Below, piece after piece: positions 1 to 6,253 of a stretch of DNA of 6,782 bases (position 1 is the stretch's first letter; the number at the start of each line of letters is the position of its first letter). The stretch spans positions 1-6,782 of the forward strand of contig CALPOS020000112.1 in the NCBI GenBank assembly GCA_943325255.2, given 5' to 3'. The notes beneath the pieces were generated by a model. The model did no database searches, had not been told where the DNA came from, and saw only the letters and a program-made list of their open reading frames with translations. The translations under genes were made by a program, and so were the position numbers. Source of the DNA: Sphingobacterium thalpophilum (GTDB lineage Bacteria > Bacteroidota > Bacteroidia > Flavobacteriales > Flavobacteriaceae).

Positions 1-1856
1 CCGAATACTTCATCTCCGGGAATGGGGTTGCAGCAGGTCGAAAGTTTATAATCTAATCGGTCTTGATCGGCGCCAAAAACCAACATATCATAGTTGCTAC
101 TAATGACTGGTTTATGAATATCTGGATCAGCTGTCGAGTGTGTTCTTTTGATTTTACTTTTGAAGAAGTTCATCAACGTATTGCTCTTTTGAGCGGCGAA
201 ATCCTTGAGCTGTTGATTTTCTATCGAGCCAATGCCCACGCGGTAAAACAAATCTAAACTGGTTTTCAATCTAAAATAATTGACCAATTCATTTACCACT
301 TGTTCGTTTAAAGTAATTTTGAGTTGCTTCAACTTCCGAGTTAGCAACTCCTTGCCGTCTTCCGCCATTTTCTTCGTGTTCTCATTGAGCACATTTCGGA
401 TTTTGTTTTTGGCTCGTGAGGTTGTAACGTAGTCTAACCAGCTCGACGTTGGCTTCTGATTTTGCGAGGTAATCACTTCAATTTGATCACCGCTTTTGAG
501 TTCAGTATTGAGAGGAACTAATCTGCCATTGACTCTTGTTCCTCGTGTTCGAATACCAATTTCGGAGTGAATGCTGAACGCAAAATCTAACGAAGTTGCA
601 CCTTTTGGCAACGATTTGATTTCTCCTTTAGGCGTAAAAACAAAAATCTCTTTGGCGTAGAGATTCATTTTGAAGTCTTCTACGAAATCAACCGCATTGG
701 TTTCTGAGTTTTCTAATGCTTCTTTTAGTAAATTCAGCCACACATCCAAACCGCTTTCTTCACTCGCGCCTTGTTTGTATTTGTAATGTGCTGCGTAGCC
801 TTTTTCTGCAATTTCATCCATGCGCTCACTGCGAACCTGAATTTCTACCCAACGTCCTTTGGGTCCCATGACGGTAATGTGCAAGGCTTCGTATCCAGTC
901 GATTTTGGAGAGGAAATCCAATCACGCAATCTGCTCGGGCTTGGACGATAGTGATCTGTAACAATTGAATAGATTTTCCAAGCAATAAACTTCTCGTCGT
1001 GAAGATTCGATTTATATACAATTCGCAATGCAAACTTATCATAGACTTCATCAAAACTCACGTTCTGCGCTTTCATTTTGCGACGAATAGAGTAAATAGA
1101 TTTTGGTCTTCCTTTGATAATATATTCTACGTTTTCTTCATCTAGAGATTTCTTCAAAACCTCAGTAATGGCATTAATATATTCGTCTTGCTCTTCTTTG
1201 GTTTCTTTGATTTTGCTGACAATATCATTGTAAATTTTGGGCTCGGTATATTTCAACCCCAAATCTTCCAGCTTCGTTTTGATATTGTACAACCCCAAAC
1301 GATGGGCGAGCGGTGCATAAATATATAATGTTTCAGAAGCAATTTTCACTTGTTTGTGCTCTGGCATCGACTCCATCGTCTGCATATTGTGCAAACGGTC
1401 CGCAAGTTTGATCAGAATTACCCGAACGTCGTCGTTTAAAGTCAACAGCATTTTACGGAAATTTTCGGCTTGCATCGACACGTTCAGGTCTTTTTGAACT
1501 TGGGAGATTTTGGTTAATCCTTCAACGAGTTGCGCCACTTTCGGATTAAACATTTTTTCGATGTCGGCAACCGTGATATCCGTATCTTCTACCACATCGT
1601 GCATCAAAGCGGCGGCAATACCTGTCGCGCCCAATCCAATTTCAGACGCCACAATTTTTGCTACGGCAATCGGATGAAAAACATACGCTTCGCCAGACTT
1701 ACGTCGTTGCTCTTGGTGAGCATCTACGGCTAAATCAAATGCTTTACGAATGAGTTTTTTATCCTCAGCACTCAGCGTTTGGTAACTGATGCGGAGTAAC
1801 TCCTTGTATTCCTTAGCAATTGCTTTGTTTTCTTTTTCAATATCAATTTCGACCAT
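1..1856 (-). CDS. rel: Bifunctional (p)ppGpp synthetase/hydrolase, RelA/SpoT family (3' end cut by window edge)
   Basis: Cytoplasmic stringent-response enzyme that makes (p)ppGpp from ATP and GDP/GTP and hydrolyses it. It is open from an ATG at 1856 to the left edge with no frameshift, 618 residues visible. The HD hydrolase domain occupies about residues 40-195, with metal ligands H61, H86-D87 and D153 and the motif MHDVVEDT at 85-92, so hydrolysis should be active. The synthetase domain covers about 245-360, with GRPKSIYSIRRK (249-260), RLRD at 309-312, GYEALH at 321-326 and VEVQVRS (337-343). RLRD sits where bifunctional Rel has RXKD and synthesis-only RelA has EXDD; the basic residue points to the bifunctional class. 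A TGS domain follows (about 403-465, starting EIFVFTPKG), and the Cys-Cys pair of the zinc-finger region is at 608-609. The C-terminal ACT domain, about 100-130 residues by family length, lies outside the window. The start is the first in-frame ATG and matches family starts; the leader has no Shine-Dalgarno, as is common in this phylum. Family assignment is very secure. Confidence 0.97.
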   Translation of the reverse strand, partial: MVEIDIEKENKAIAKEYKELLRISYQTLSAEDKKLIRKAFDLAVDAHQEQRRKSGEAYVFHPIAVAKIVASEIGLGATGIAAALMHDVVEDTDITVADIEKMFNPKVAQLVEGLTKISQVQKDLNVSMQAENFRKMLLTLNDDVRVILIKLADRLHNMQTMESMPEHKQVKIASETLYIYAPLAHRLGLYNIKTKLEDLGLKYTEPKIYNDIVSKIKETKEEQDEYINAITEVLKKSLDEENVEYIIKGRPKSIYSIRRKMKAQNVSFDEVYDKFALRIVYKSNLHDEKFIAWKIYSIVTDHYRPSPSRLRDWISSPKSTGYEALHITVMGPKGRWVEIQVRSERMDEIAEKGYAAHYKYKQGASEESGLDVWLNLLKEALENSETNAVDFVEDFKMNLYAKEIFVFTPKGEIKSLPKGATSLDFAFSIHSEIGIRTRGTRVNGRLVPLNTELKSGDQIEVITSQNQKPTSSWLDYVTTSRAKNKIRNVLNENTKKMAEDGKELLTRKLKQLKITLNEQVVNELVNYFRLKTSLDLFYRVGIGSIENQQLKDFAAQKSNTLMNFFKSKIKRTHSTADPDIHKPVISSNYDMLVFGADQDRLDYKLSTCCNPIPGDEVF

Positions 1857-1876
1857 AGCTTTTGTACTTCAATTCT

Positions 1877-1907
1877 TAAAAATAGAAATTACAATCGAAA
1901 TGTACAA
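1877..1907 (-). promoter_or_regulatory. Candidate Bacteroidota-type promoter of rel
   Basis: Read on the minus strand there is TTG (1907-1905), a 20-base spacer and TATTTTTA (1884-1877). This resembles the Bacteroidota primary-sigma pattern, a -33 TTG and a -7 TAnnTTTG, with the final G replaced by A. The box ends 20 bases before the rel ATG, so the untranslated leader would be very short. The surrounding DNA is extremely AT-rich, so chance matches are possible. Inferred by pattern only. Confidence 0.35.
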
Positions 1908-1950
1908 TTTTAATTTATAATTCGCAATGGATAAATAGTATTGAAAGTTT

Positions 1951-2080
1951 GCTGCGCCAGTTCGCTTTGCTCGGGTGGGCGTGACCGCAAGGGTCAGGCT
2001 GTTCGCTGCAATTCCTCGCTCGTGCCTCGCTGTGGGATTTTCGCTGCCATCCTTCACGCGGTTTGTCTCGCGGTAGAGGA
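1951..2080. repeat. GC-rich structured intergenic block, probable dispersed repeat element
   Basis: I count 81 G/C in 130 bases (62%), against 10 of 60 (17%) in 1861-1920 and 21 of 60 (35%) in 2101-2160; the boundaries are abrupt. Inside are short repeats: TTCGCTGC at 2002-2009 and 2040-2047, CCTCGCT at 2014-2020 and 2025-2031, and CGCGGT twice near 2057-2073. There is a small hairpin, TGACC (1982-1986) paired with GGTCA (1992-1996) around a 5-base loop. Read on the minus strand one frame is open across the block (about RHERGIAANSLTLAVTPTRA), which is the kind of spurious short hypothetical protein often annotated in Flavobacterium intergenic regions. That similarity comes from memory, not from a search. 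It could be a non-autonomous repeat, a structured RNA or a remnant of transferred DNA. The element type and exact ends are uncertain. Confidence 0.5.
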
Positions 2081-2090
2081 TTACGTTGAA

Positions 2091-2117
2091 TCGTTTAATC
2101 GGTTGTTCGTTTAATCG
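2091..2117. repeat. Two direct copies of an 11-mer next to the GC-rich block
   Basis: TCGTTTAATCG occurs at 2091-2101 and again at 2107-2117, separated by 5 bases, giving a period of 16. It sits 10 bases beyond the GC-rich block, so it may be part of that element's end or a decayed short tandem repeat. The repeat itself is seen directly; its meaning is unknown. Confidence 0.6.
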
Positions 2118-2168
2118 TTAAGAAGATTTTTCTTTGAAAACCGCCACTCTTCAATTGCGATTTCTTTA

Positions 2169-2960
2169 CTATTGAAAATTCCGCTGCCGTTTCGCTTCAA
2201 AAATAAGTATTGCGGCAGCCACCGAAACATTCATCGAATCGATCGCGCCTTGCATCGGAATATTGATATTTTGCGTGGCTTGATCCCGCCAGTCTTGAGA
2301 TAGGCCGGTGGCTTCTGTTCCCACCACTACAGCCGTTGGTTGGGTAAAATCTTGTGTGTGATAAGAGGTTGAATTTTGCAAGGTCGCACTATAAAAATTA
2401 ATCTTGTTTTGCTGCAAAAATGCGATGATTTCTGAAGTGCTGCCCACTGCAATTTGATTGGTAAACAATCCACCCACGCTTGATCGAACAATATTCGGAT
2501 TGTACATATCGCTTTTTGGATTGGCAATAATGACCGCGTCTAGATTGGCAGCATCGGCGGTTCGCAGTAAAGCACCTATGTTTCCTGGTTTTTCGGGTGC
2601 TTCTGCAACTAAAATCAATGGATTGTCTGACAATTTCAAATCTGATAATTGCATCGATTTGGTTTTGGCAACGGCGAGAATTCCTTCTGTGGTATCGCGA
2701 TAGGCTAATTTTTGGTAGACTTCTTTGTTGATTTCGATGAGCGGAACATGCTTGCTCACGATTTGATTCAATTGACTGATAGTGATCAAATCTGGAAAAA
2801 ACAATATGGTTTCTAGTTCATATCCACCCTGAATTGCTAGCTCAATTTCCCGCTTTCCTTCAATCAAAAAAGTACCGGATTGTTTGCGCGCTTTCGCTTT
2901 TTCTTGCAATTGCACAAGCGACTTGATAAAAGGATTTTGAATGGAGGTTATTAGTTTCAA
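2169..2960 (-). CDS. TrmH/SpoU-family RNA 2'-O-ribose methyltransferase
   Basis: SAM-dependent, knotted (SPOUT) enzyme that methylates a ribose 2'-OH in rRNA or tRNA; the exact target cannot be read from the sequence. With the start chosen here the product has 263 residues. An N-terminal L30e-like substrate-binding domain (about 5-100, including FLIEGKREIELA) is followed by the SpoU catalytic domain (about 113-260). All three family motifs are present: NIGALLRTADAA with N127 and R133, VVGTEATGLS with E216 and G219, and IPMQGAIDSMNVSVAAA with N244. The reading frame has no ATG near its 5' end. It can begin at TTG 3002 (277 residues) or TTG 2960. I prefer 2960 because it gives (M)KLITSIQNPF, where family members usually begin, and because a TAnnTTTG promoter box (2988-2981) lies inside the longer version. 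The stop is TAG at 2171-2169. The gene is about 100 bases downstream of the protease stop but separated from it by a terminator, so it is probably its own transcription unit. The family is certain; specificity (RlmB-like, TsnR-like or other) is open. Confidence 0.93.
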   Translation of the reverse strand: MKLITSIQNPFIKSLVQLQEKAKARKQSGTFLIEGKREIELAIQGGYELETILFFPDLITISQLNQIVSKHVPLIEINKEVYQKLAYRDTTEGILAVAKTKSMQLSDLKLSDNPLILVAEAPEKPGNIGALLRTADAANLDAVIIANPKSDMYNPNIVRSSVGGLFTNQIAVGSTSEIIAFLQQNKINFYSATLQNSTSYHTQDFTQPTAVVVGTEATGLSQDWRDQATQNINIPMQGAIDSMNVSVAAAILIFEAKRQRNFQ

Positions 2961-2980
2961 GCTGGTAAAATTTTGAACTT

Positions 2981-2988
2981 CAAATGTA
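2981..2988 (-). promoter_or_regulatory. Candidate -7 promoter box (TACATTTG) of the methyltransferase gene
   Basis: TACATTTG on the minus strand is an exact match to the Bacteroidota -7 consensus TAnnTTTG. It ends 20 bases before the proposed TTG start at 2960, the same distance as between the rel box and the rel ATG. No TTG stands about 20 bases upstream; that position falls in the T-tract of the protease terminator. The -33 element is therefore weak or absent. It supports the shorter start codon choice. Confidence 0.45.
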
Positions 2989-3004
2989 TAATAGAATTGC
3001 AAAT

Positions 3005-3041
3005 AAAAAAAAATGCCTTGTATTTATTTACAAGGCATTTT
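3005..3041 (-). terminator. Strong intrinsic terminator of the protease gene
   Basis: A perfect 13-bp stem is formed by 3010-3022 (core ATGCCTTGTA) and 3029-3041 (core TACAAGGCAT), with a 6-base loop at 3023-3028. On the minus strand the stem runs into nine consecutive T (3013-3005). It starts 17 bases after the protease stop codon, in the right orientation to end that transcript. On the plus strand the hairpin is followed by only a few T and no plus-strand gene approaches, so a bidirectional role is not indicated. Confidence 0.9.
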
Positions 3042-3058
3042 AATATTGAATAACTACA

Positions 3059-6000
3059 TTAATTAGCTTTTATGATTTTCACGGTTGATACGGTCGAATC
3101 AGTGGCAACTTTAAACAAATATTGTCCAACCGTAAGTCGCGAAATATCGATGATTGATTGCTTTGCATCAGGTGTTTCTTCTTGCACCAATTGACCCAAT
3201 AGATTGTAAATCGAAATTGATTTTATCGTCTTTGGACTTGAAAAATTAACTTTATCACTTGTTGGATTTGGATAATAAGACAATTGATCTTGACTAAAAT
3301 TAGAAAGACCTAACACAGCACAATTGACAGTTGCGGTCCATCCCGGAGAGGTGTTGATTCCATCAGAATAGAAGGCAAAGGTTAGTGCTCCGGAGTCGTC
3401 CGTTGAAGTTATTGTACCCGGATTGTTGTTGCCGGTAAATCCGTATTGTTCGCCAATAAAAGGAAAGGTTGTATTTGGACCATTATAAATTCTTAGTTTA
3501 TCAGCTTGATTCTCCAGTGAAAAAGAAGTAAAAGTTACGCTAGCTTTTTCGCCTGGATTGCTCGGAGTAATAATTGTCGTATAGTTTTCTCCATTAGAAT
3601 AATTACCACTTGGGCCACCAGAATCAAAGAAAATACCGTCAACACAGAAGTTAATTAGTGTCGAAAATGAGGCATTGCTTAGCGCGGAAAACACACCATT
3701 ACTGCAACTTGCTCGCACATAAAAATCATAATTGCTATATGAATTTAAGCCTGTTAGGTTGTAAGAATTGGTGTTAACGGTTTGAAAAACGCCTACGGGT
3801 CCCGTACCTTGAGGAACAACCAATATTTCGAATAGCGAAGATCCGTTAGGATTAGACCATGATATCGTTGCGCCTTCAACAGTGATTTCAGAAATGGTAA
3901 TCTCATTTCCGTCGCTGCATTGTGTGGTGAATTTATAAACAGAGGAGTAGGTTGAAGAACCACAAATATTATTCGACTTCACTCTCCAATAATAATCGCT
4001 TCCATAATCTAAATCTGAAATATCAATCTGATTGGTTGCACTTTCGTACGATGACACATTAGTTGCAAAAAGGTTATCTTTTGAAATCTCAATCGTATAA
4101 TTGGTCACATTACCACCTATATTTTCCCAGATTAATGTTGGGTTTGTGTCTGCCGGATTGGTGTTGTTTGCCGGTGCAGTTAAGTTTGGCGCCGCTGTCA
4201 ATGTATTTTGAATTGATATGCTTAAACGTAAAGAAGCATTATAGGAAGCTGAAGTTGCTCGCAGTGTTAAAGGAATATTGCCAACTTGTGCTGAACTCAA
4301 TCCTGATATTAGTACTGATCCGGTTCCAGAAGCGGAAAGTGTAGATGGACTAAAAGTTGCGCTAGCACCTGCAGGTAAACCGAGTACTTCAAAAGAGGCA
4401 GTTTCTGAAAATGCAGCAGGCGTATTGAGCTGATAGGTAAAAGAAGATTCGTCGGCGCCTACACAATTTCGGTTTATTAAACTGCTATCGGATGATAGTA
4501 GCATTTGATTTGAGGTAACGCCACTTATTATTAAAGAGTACTGCTGTAAATTATTTACCAAGTTACCTTTATGAGTAACGGTGACCGTATAGGTTCCAAC
4601 TGGATTTGCAATTTCGATTTTTTCAACATTGTCAACCTTGTTATCTTCTTTGGTTGCAGGCTCATCAACTTCAATTGGATTTAATTTCCATGGAAAGTTA
4701 ACTTCGTTTCCTTTGGTAATTCTTATATCCAAGTCATTGACTAATGCTGGTGTAGACAAATCAATTTGATTGCTTTGTTGTACAATTCCAGCTGGATCTG
4801 TCCAACAAATAGATGCAACTATGGGTTGTGTCGCGTTGATTGGGTTGATGTCAAAAGAGTAGGATTTTCCATTCTGCAAGATATTTTCCTGCATGTAGGA
4901 TTGGGTTCCCTCATTGGTAATTAAAACGGCTGCTTTTTCAGCATTAAGTAAACCCCAACCAAAGCGATAGTCGGGTCCAAGAGCAGTTCCCGCTTCATCC
5001 GCGGTATGAATAGCAAGTCCACGCAAAGTAGCCGCTCTCATAAATCCACCTTTCACATTTTTATAATGCTGCTGTAATAGTAATAAAGTTCCCGCAACGT
5101 TTGGAGACGACATCGATGTACCACTATAACTACTATAAGAATTGTCAGTATTTGACGTAGATGATCTTACGTTTACTCCTTTTCCGCAAATATCGGGCTT
5201 GATTCTGCCGTCATCTGTCGGTCCGTAACTGCTAAAACCAGACATGACAACGCTACTTGGACCGGTATAATTACTTACTTGATTCACTGCAGCTACGATA
5301 ATTCCATTCTTCGATGTACTTTTTCCTGACAACAAATCGTAACCTTGTTTTTCGTCATTGTAACCTCCATTTCGCGAATTACCTGCAGAATTTACAAACT
5401 GGTAATAAGGCGCATTAAACATGACATTATCAAAGAATTTTGCTTCTCCATCATATCGTCCCCAGTCCGCAAGAGAGACAAAATCGGGGTCCGCACCATA
5501 GGAATGATTCGAAACCAAAAGACCATTTGCTGCAGCTAGTGTTACTTCATTACCGTCACTATTCCAATCGTATGCGCGCAGATTTGCTTGAGAAGCCATT
5601 CCTTTCGCACTAGCACTTGCTGTTGCATTTCCCATCATAGTTCCACCAACATGTGTTGCATGTGCTGACAAACTTGGTGGATTGTCAACTTGGGTTACGC
5701 GTCCGGTAAGAAGGTTGTGTGTTGTTCTCACGCGGCCTCCGTCCCAAATTCCGATTGTCATATTTTGACCGTCTAAACTCAATCCGAGACTCCCACCAGA
5801 ATTAAGGCGATTAGCGCGCGTTGTTATTGCCGCTCCCACATTATCAGTGGTGTAATAAACAGGATTACCGTATTTGTTTATTCTGATTAATTCGGTAACG
5901 CCGCCATTTTTGCCTGAATTGAAGAGCGTTTTCCATCCCTTTATTTTTGCCATTTTCCAAGCAAGTTCTTTTTCAGCTTTAAATATAGAATCGTAAATTG

Positions 6001-6124
6001 GCGCTAACCTATAAAGTTCAGCTACATTGGTTGCAGCAAGAATTTTTAACTTATCCTCTTCGGTTTGAGAAAAGGCAACAGAAGTACAAAAAGTTAGCAG
6101 TATTGCAGAAAAAAGGGTCTTCAT
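3059..6124 (-). CDS. Secreted subtilisin-family (S8) serine protease with FN3-like, CUB-like and T9SS type A sorting domains
   Basis: Extracellular endopeptidase of 1021 residues, complete. Residues 1-19 are a Sec signal peptide (Lys2, hydrophobic core, likely cleavage after AFS19). Residues 20-115 look like a short N-terminal prosegment. The S8 catalytic domain spans about 120-400: Asp128 in GIWDGG, His158 in HATHVGGT, oxyanion Asn249 in NSAGNS and Ser337 in SGTSMSSP, so activity is expected. Residues 411-535 (CWTDPAG, LVNDLDIRIT, GTYTVTVTHKG) match the beta-sandwich that follows the catalytic domain in KP-43-like subtilases. Then come an Ig-like module (about 541-640), two fibronectin III-like modules (about 646-735 and 741-825), a CUB-like module (828-935, bounded by Cys827 and Cys935, with LRIYNGP) and a T9SS type A tail (948-1021) with YYPNPTSDKVNF, IYNLLGQLV and the conserved GQYLFKV. 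The tail predicts export across the outer membrane by PorU-type sorting and release or anchoring at the surface. The accessory modules suggest binding of substrate or polysaccharide, but the substrate is unknown. The start is ATG 6124; the AT-rich leader has no Shine-Dalgarno. The terminator at 3005-3041 follows it. Confidence 0.95.
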   Translation of the reverse strand: MKTLFSAILLTFCTSVAFSQTEEDKLKILAATNVAELYRLAPIYDSIFKAEKELAWKMAKIKGWKTLFNSGKNGGVTELIRINKYGNPVYYTTDNVGAAITTRANRLNSGGSLGLSLDGQNMTIGIWDGGRVRTTHNLLTGRVTQVDNPPSLSAHATHVGGTMMGNATASASAKGMASQANLRAYDWNSDGNEVTLAAANGLLVSNHSYGADPDFVSLADWGRYDGEAKFFDNVMFNAPYYQFVNSAGNSRNGGYNDEKQGYDLLSGKSTSKNGIIVAAVNQVSNYTGPSSVVMSGFSSYGPTDDGRIKPDICGKGVNVRSSTSNTDNSYSSYSGTSMSSPNVAGTLLLLQQHYKNVKGGFMRAATLRGLAIHTADEAGTALGPDYRFGWGLLNAEKAAVLITNEGTQSYMQENILQNGKSYSFDINPINATQPIVASICWTDPAGIVQQSNQIDLSTPALVNDLDIRITKGNEVNFPWKLNPIEVDEPATKEDNKVDNVEKIEIANPVGTYTVTVTHKGNLVNNLQQYSLIISGVTSNQMLLSSDSSLINRNCVGADESSFTYQLNTPAAFSETASFEVLGLPAGASATFSPSTLSASGTGSVLISGLSSAQVGNIPLTLRATSASYNASLRLSISIQNTLTAAPNLTAPANNTNPADTNPTLIWENIGGNVTNYTIEISKDNLFATNVSSYESATNQIDISDLDYGSDYYWRVKSNNICGSSTYSSVYKFTTQCSDGNEITISEITVEGATISWSNPNGSSLFEILVVPQGTGPVGVFQTVNTNSYNLTGLNSYSNYDFYVRASCSNGVFSALSNASFSTLINFCVDGIFFDSGGPSGNYSNGENYTTIITPSNPGEKASVTFTSFSLENQADKLRIYNGPNTTFPFIGEQYGFTGNNNPGTITSTDDSGALTFAFYSDGINTSPGWTATVNCAVLGLSNFSQDQLSYYPNPTSDKVNFSSPKTIKSISIYNLLGQLVQEETPDAKQSIIDISRLTVGQYLFKVATDSTVSTVKIIKAN

Positions 6125-6178
6125 TTAAATAAAAGTTTAATTTTTGGCTAAATTAATCTAAAAAACTTTAGCTTTCCA

Positions 6179-6207
6179 AAAATGTAATGTGTAAGATTCT
6201 AGAACAA
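6179..6207 (-). promoter_or_regulatory. Candidate promoter of the protease gene
   Basis: In the 129-base gap upstream of the protease, the minus strand shows TTG (6207-6205), an 18-base spacer and TACATTTT (6186-6179), one mismatch from the Bacteroidota TAnnTTTG box. The leader to the ATG at 6124 would be about 45-50 bases. The region is AT-rich, so the match is suggestive only. If real, the protease is transcribed independently of the upstream T9SS cargo gene. Confidence 0.35.
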
Positions 6208-6253
6208 CTGTTAAACTTTAATTAAAATGAAACTCAGTAGAAAGAACGGTGGA

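Larger units (their letters stand above)
1857..2168. other. Intergenic region between the methyltransferase gene and rel, no credible gene
   Basis: This 312-base gap contains, from left to right, the AT-rich rel leader with a candidate promoter (1857-1950), a GC-rich block (1951-2080), two copies of an 11-mer (2091-2117) and about 50 bases of AT-rich DNA after the methyltransferase stop. The only open frame (2057 to 1869, minus) begins with GTG, runs out of the GC-rich block into AT-rich leader sequence and gives a composition unlike a folded protein, so I do not call it. No convincing intrinsic terminator follows the methyltransferase, so readthrough into rel is possible. Confidence 0.7.

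Noticed and set aside
63..1733. Several short open frames on both strands inside the rel region (for example 63-257 plus, 771-968 plus, 845-1054 minus, 1530-1733 plus)
   Set aside because: They are out-of-frame shadows of the rel coding sequence, which is open and highly conserved throughout.
1869..2057. Minus-strand open frame of 62 codons starting at GTG
   Set aside because: It crosses from the GC-rich block into the AT-rich rel leader and through the candidate rel promoter. Its composition changes abruptly at the block edge, there is no ribosome-binding or homology evidence, and it is better explained as an open frame in a repeat.
2118..2168. Possible hairpin GAAGA/TCTTC after the methyltransferase stop
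   Set aside because: The stem is only 5 bp with a loop of about 20 bases and no T-tract on the minus strand, so it is not a credible terminator.
2327..2703. Overlapping short open frames inside the methyltransferase gene
   Set aside because: The methyltransferase frame contains all SpoU motifs; these are antisense or shifted frames without recognisable features.
4063..5539. Plus-strand open frames inside the protease gene (4063-4344 and 5345-5539)
   Set aside because: They are antisense to clearly folded protease modules and have no independent signals.
6070..6124. Lipoprotein signal in the protease (Cys13 in LTFC)
   Set aside because: The residues before Cys13 do not fit a lipobox (Phe at -1), and a good signal peptidase I site follows at AFS19; the T9SS tail also fits a non-lipidated secreted protein.
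6217..6226. Palindrome TTTAATTAAA upstream of the protease
   Set aside because: A pure A/T 10-base palindrome is expected by chance in such AT-rich DNA; there is no second copy or consensus to support an operator.
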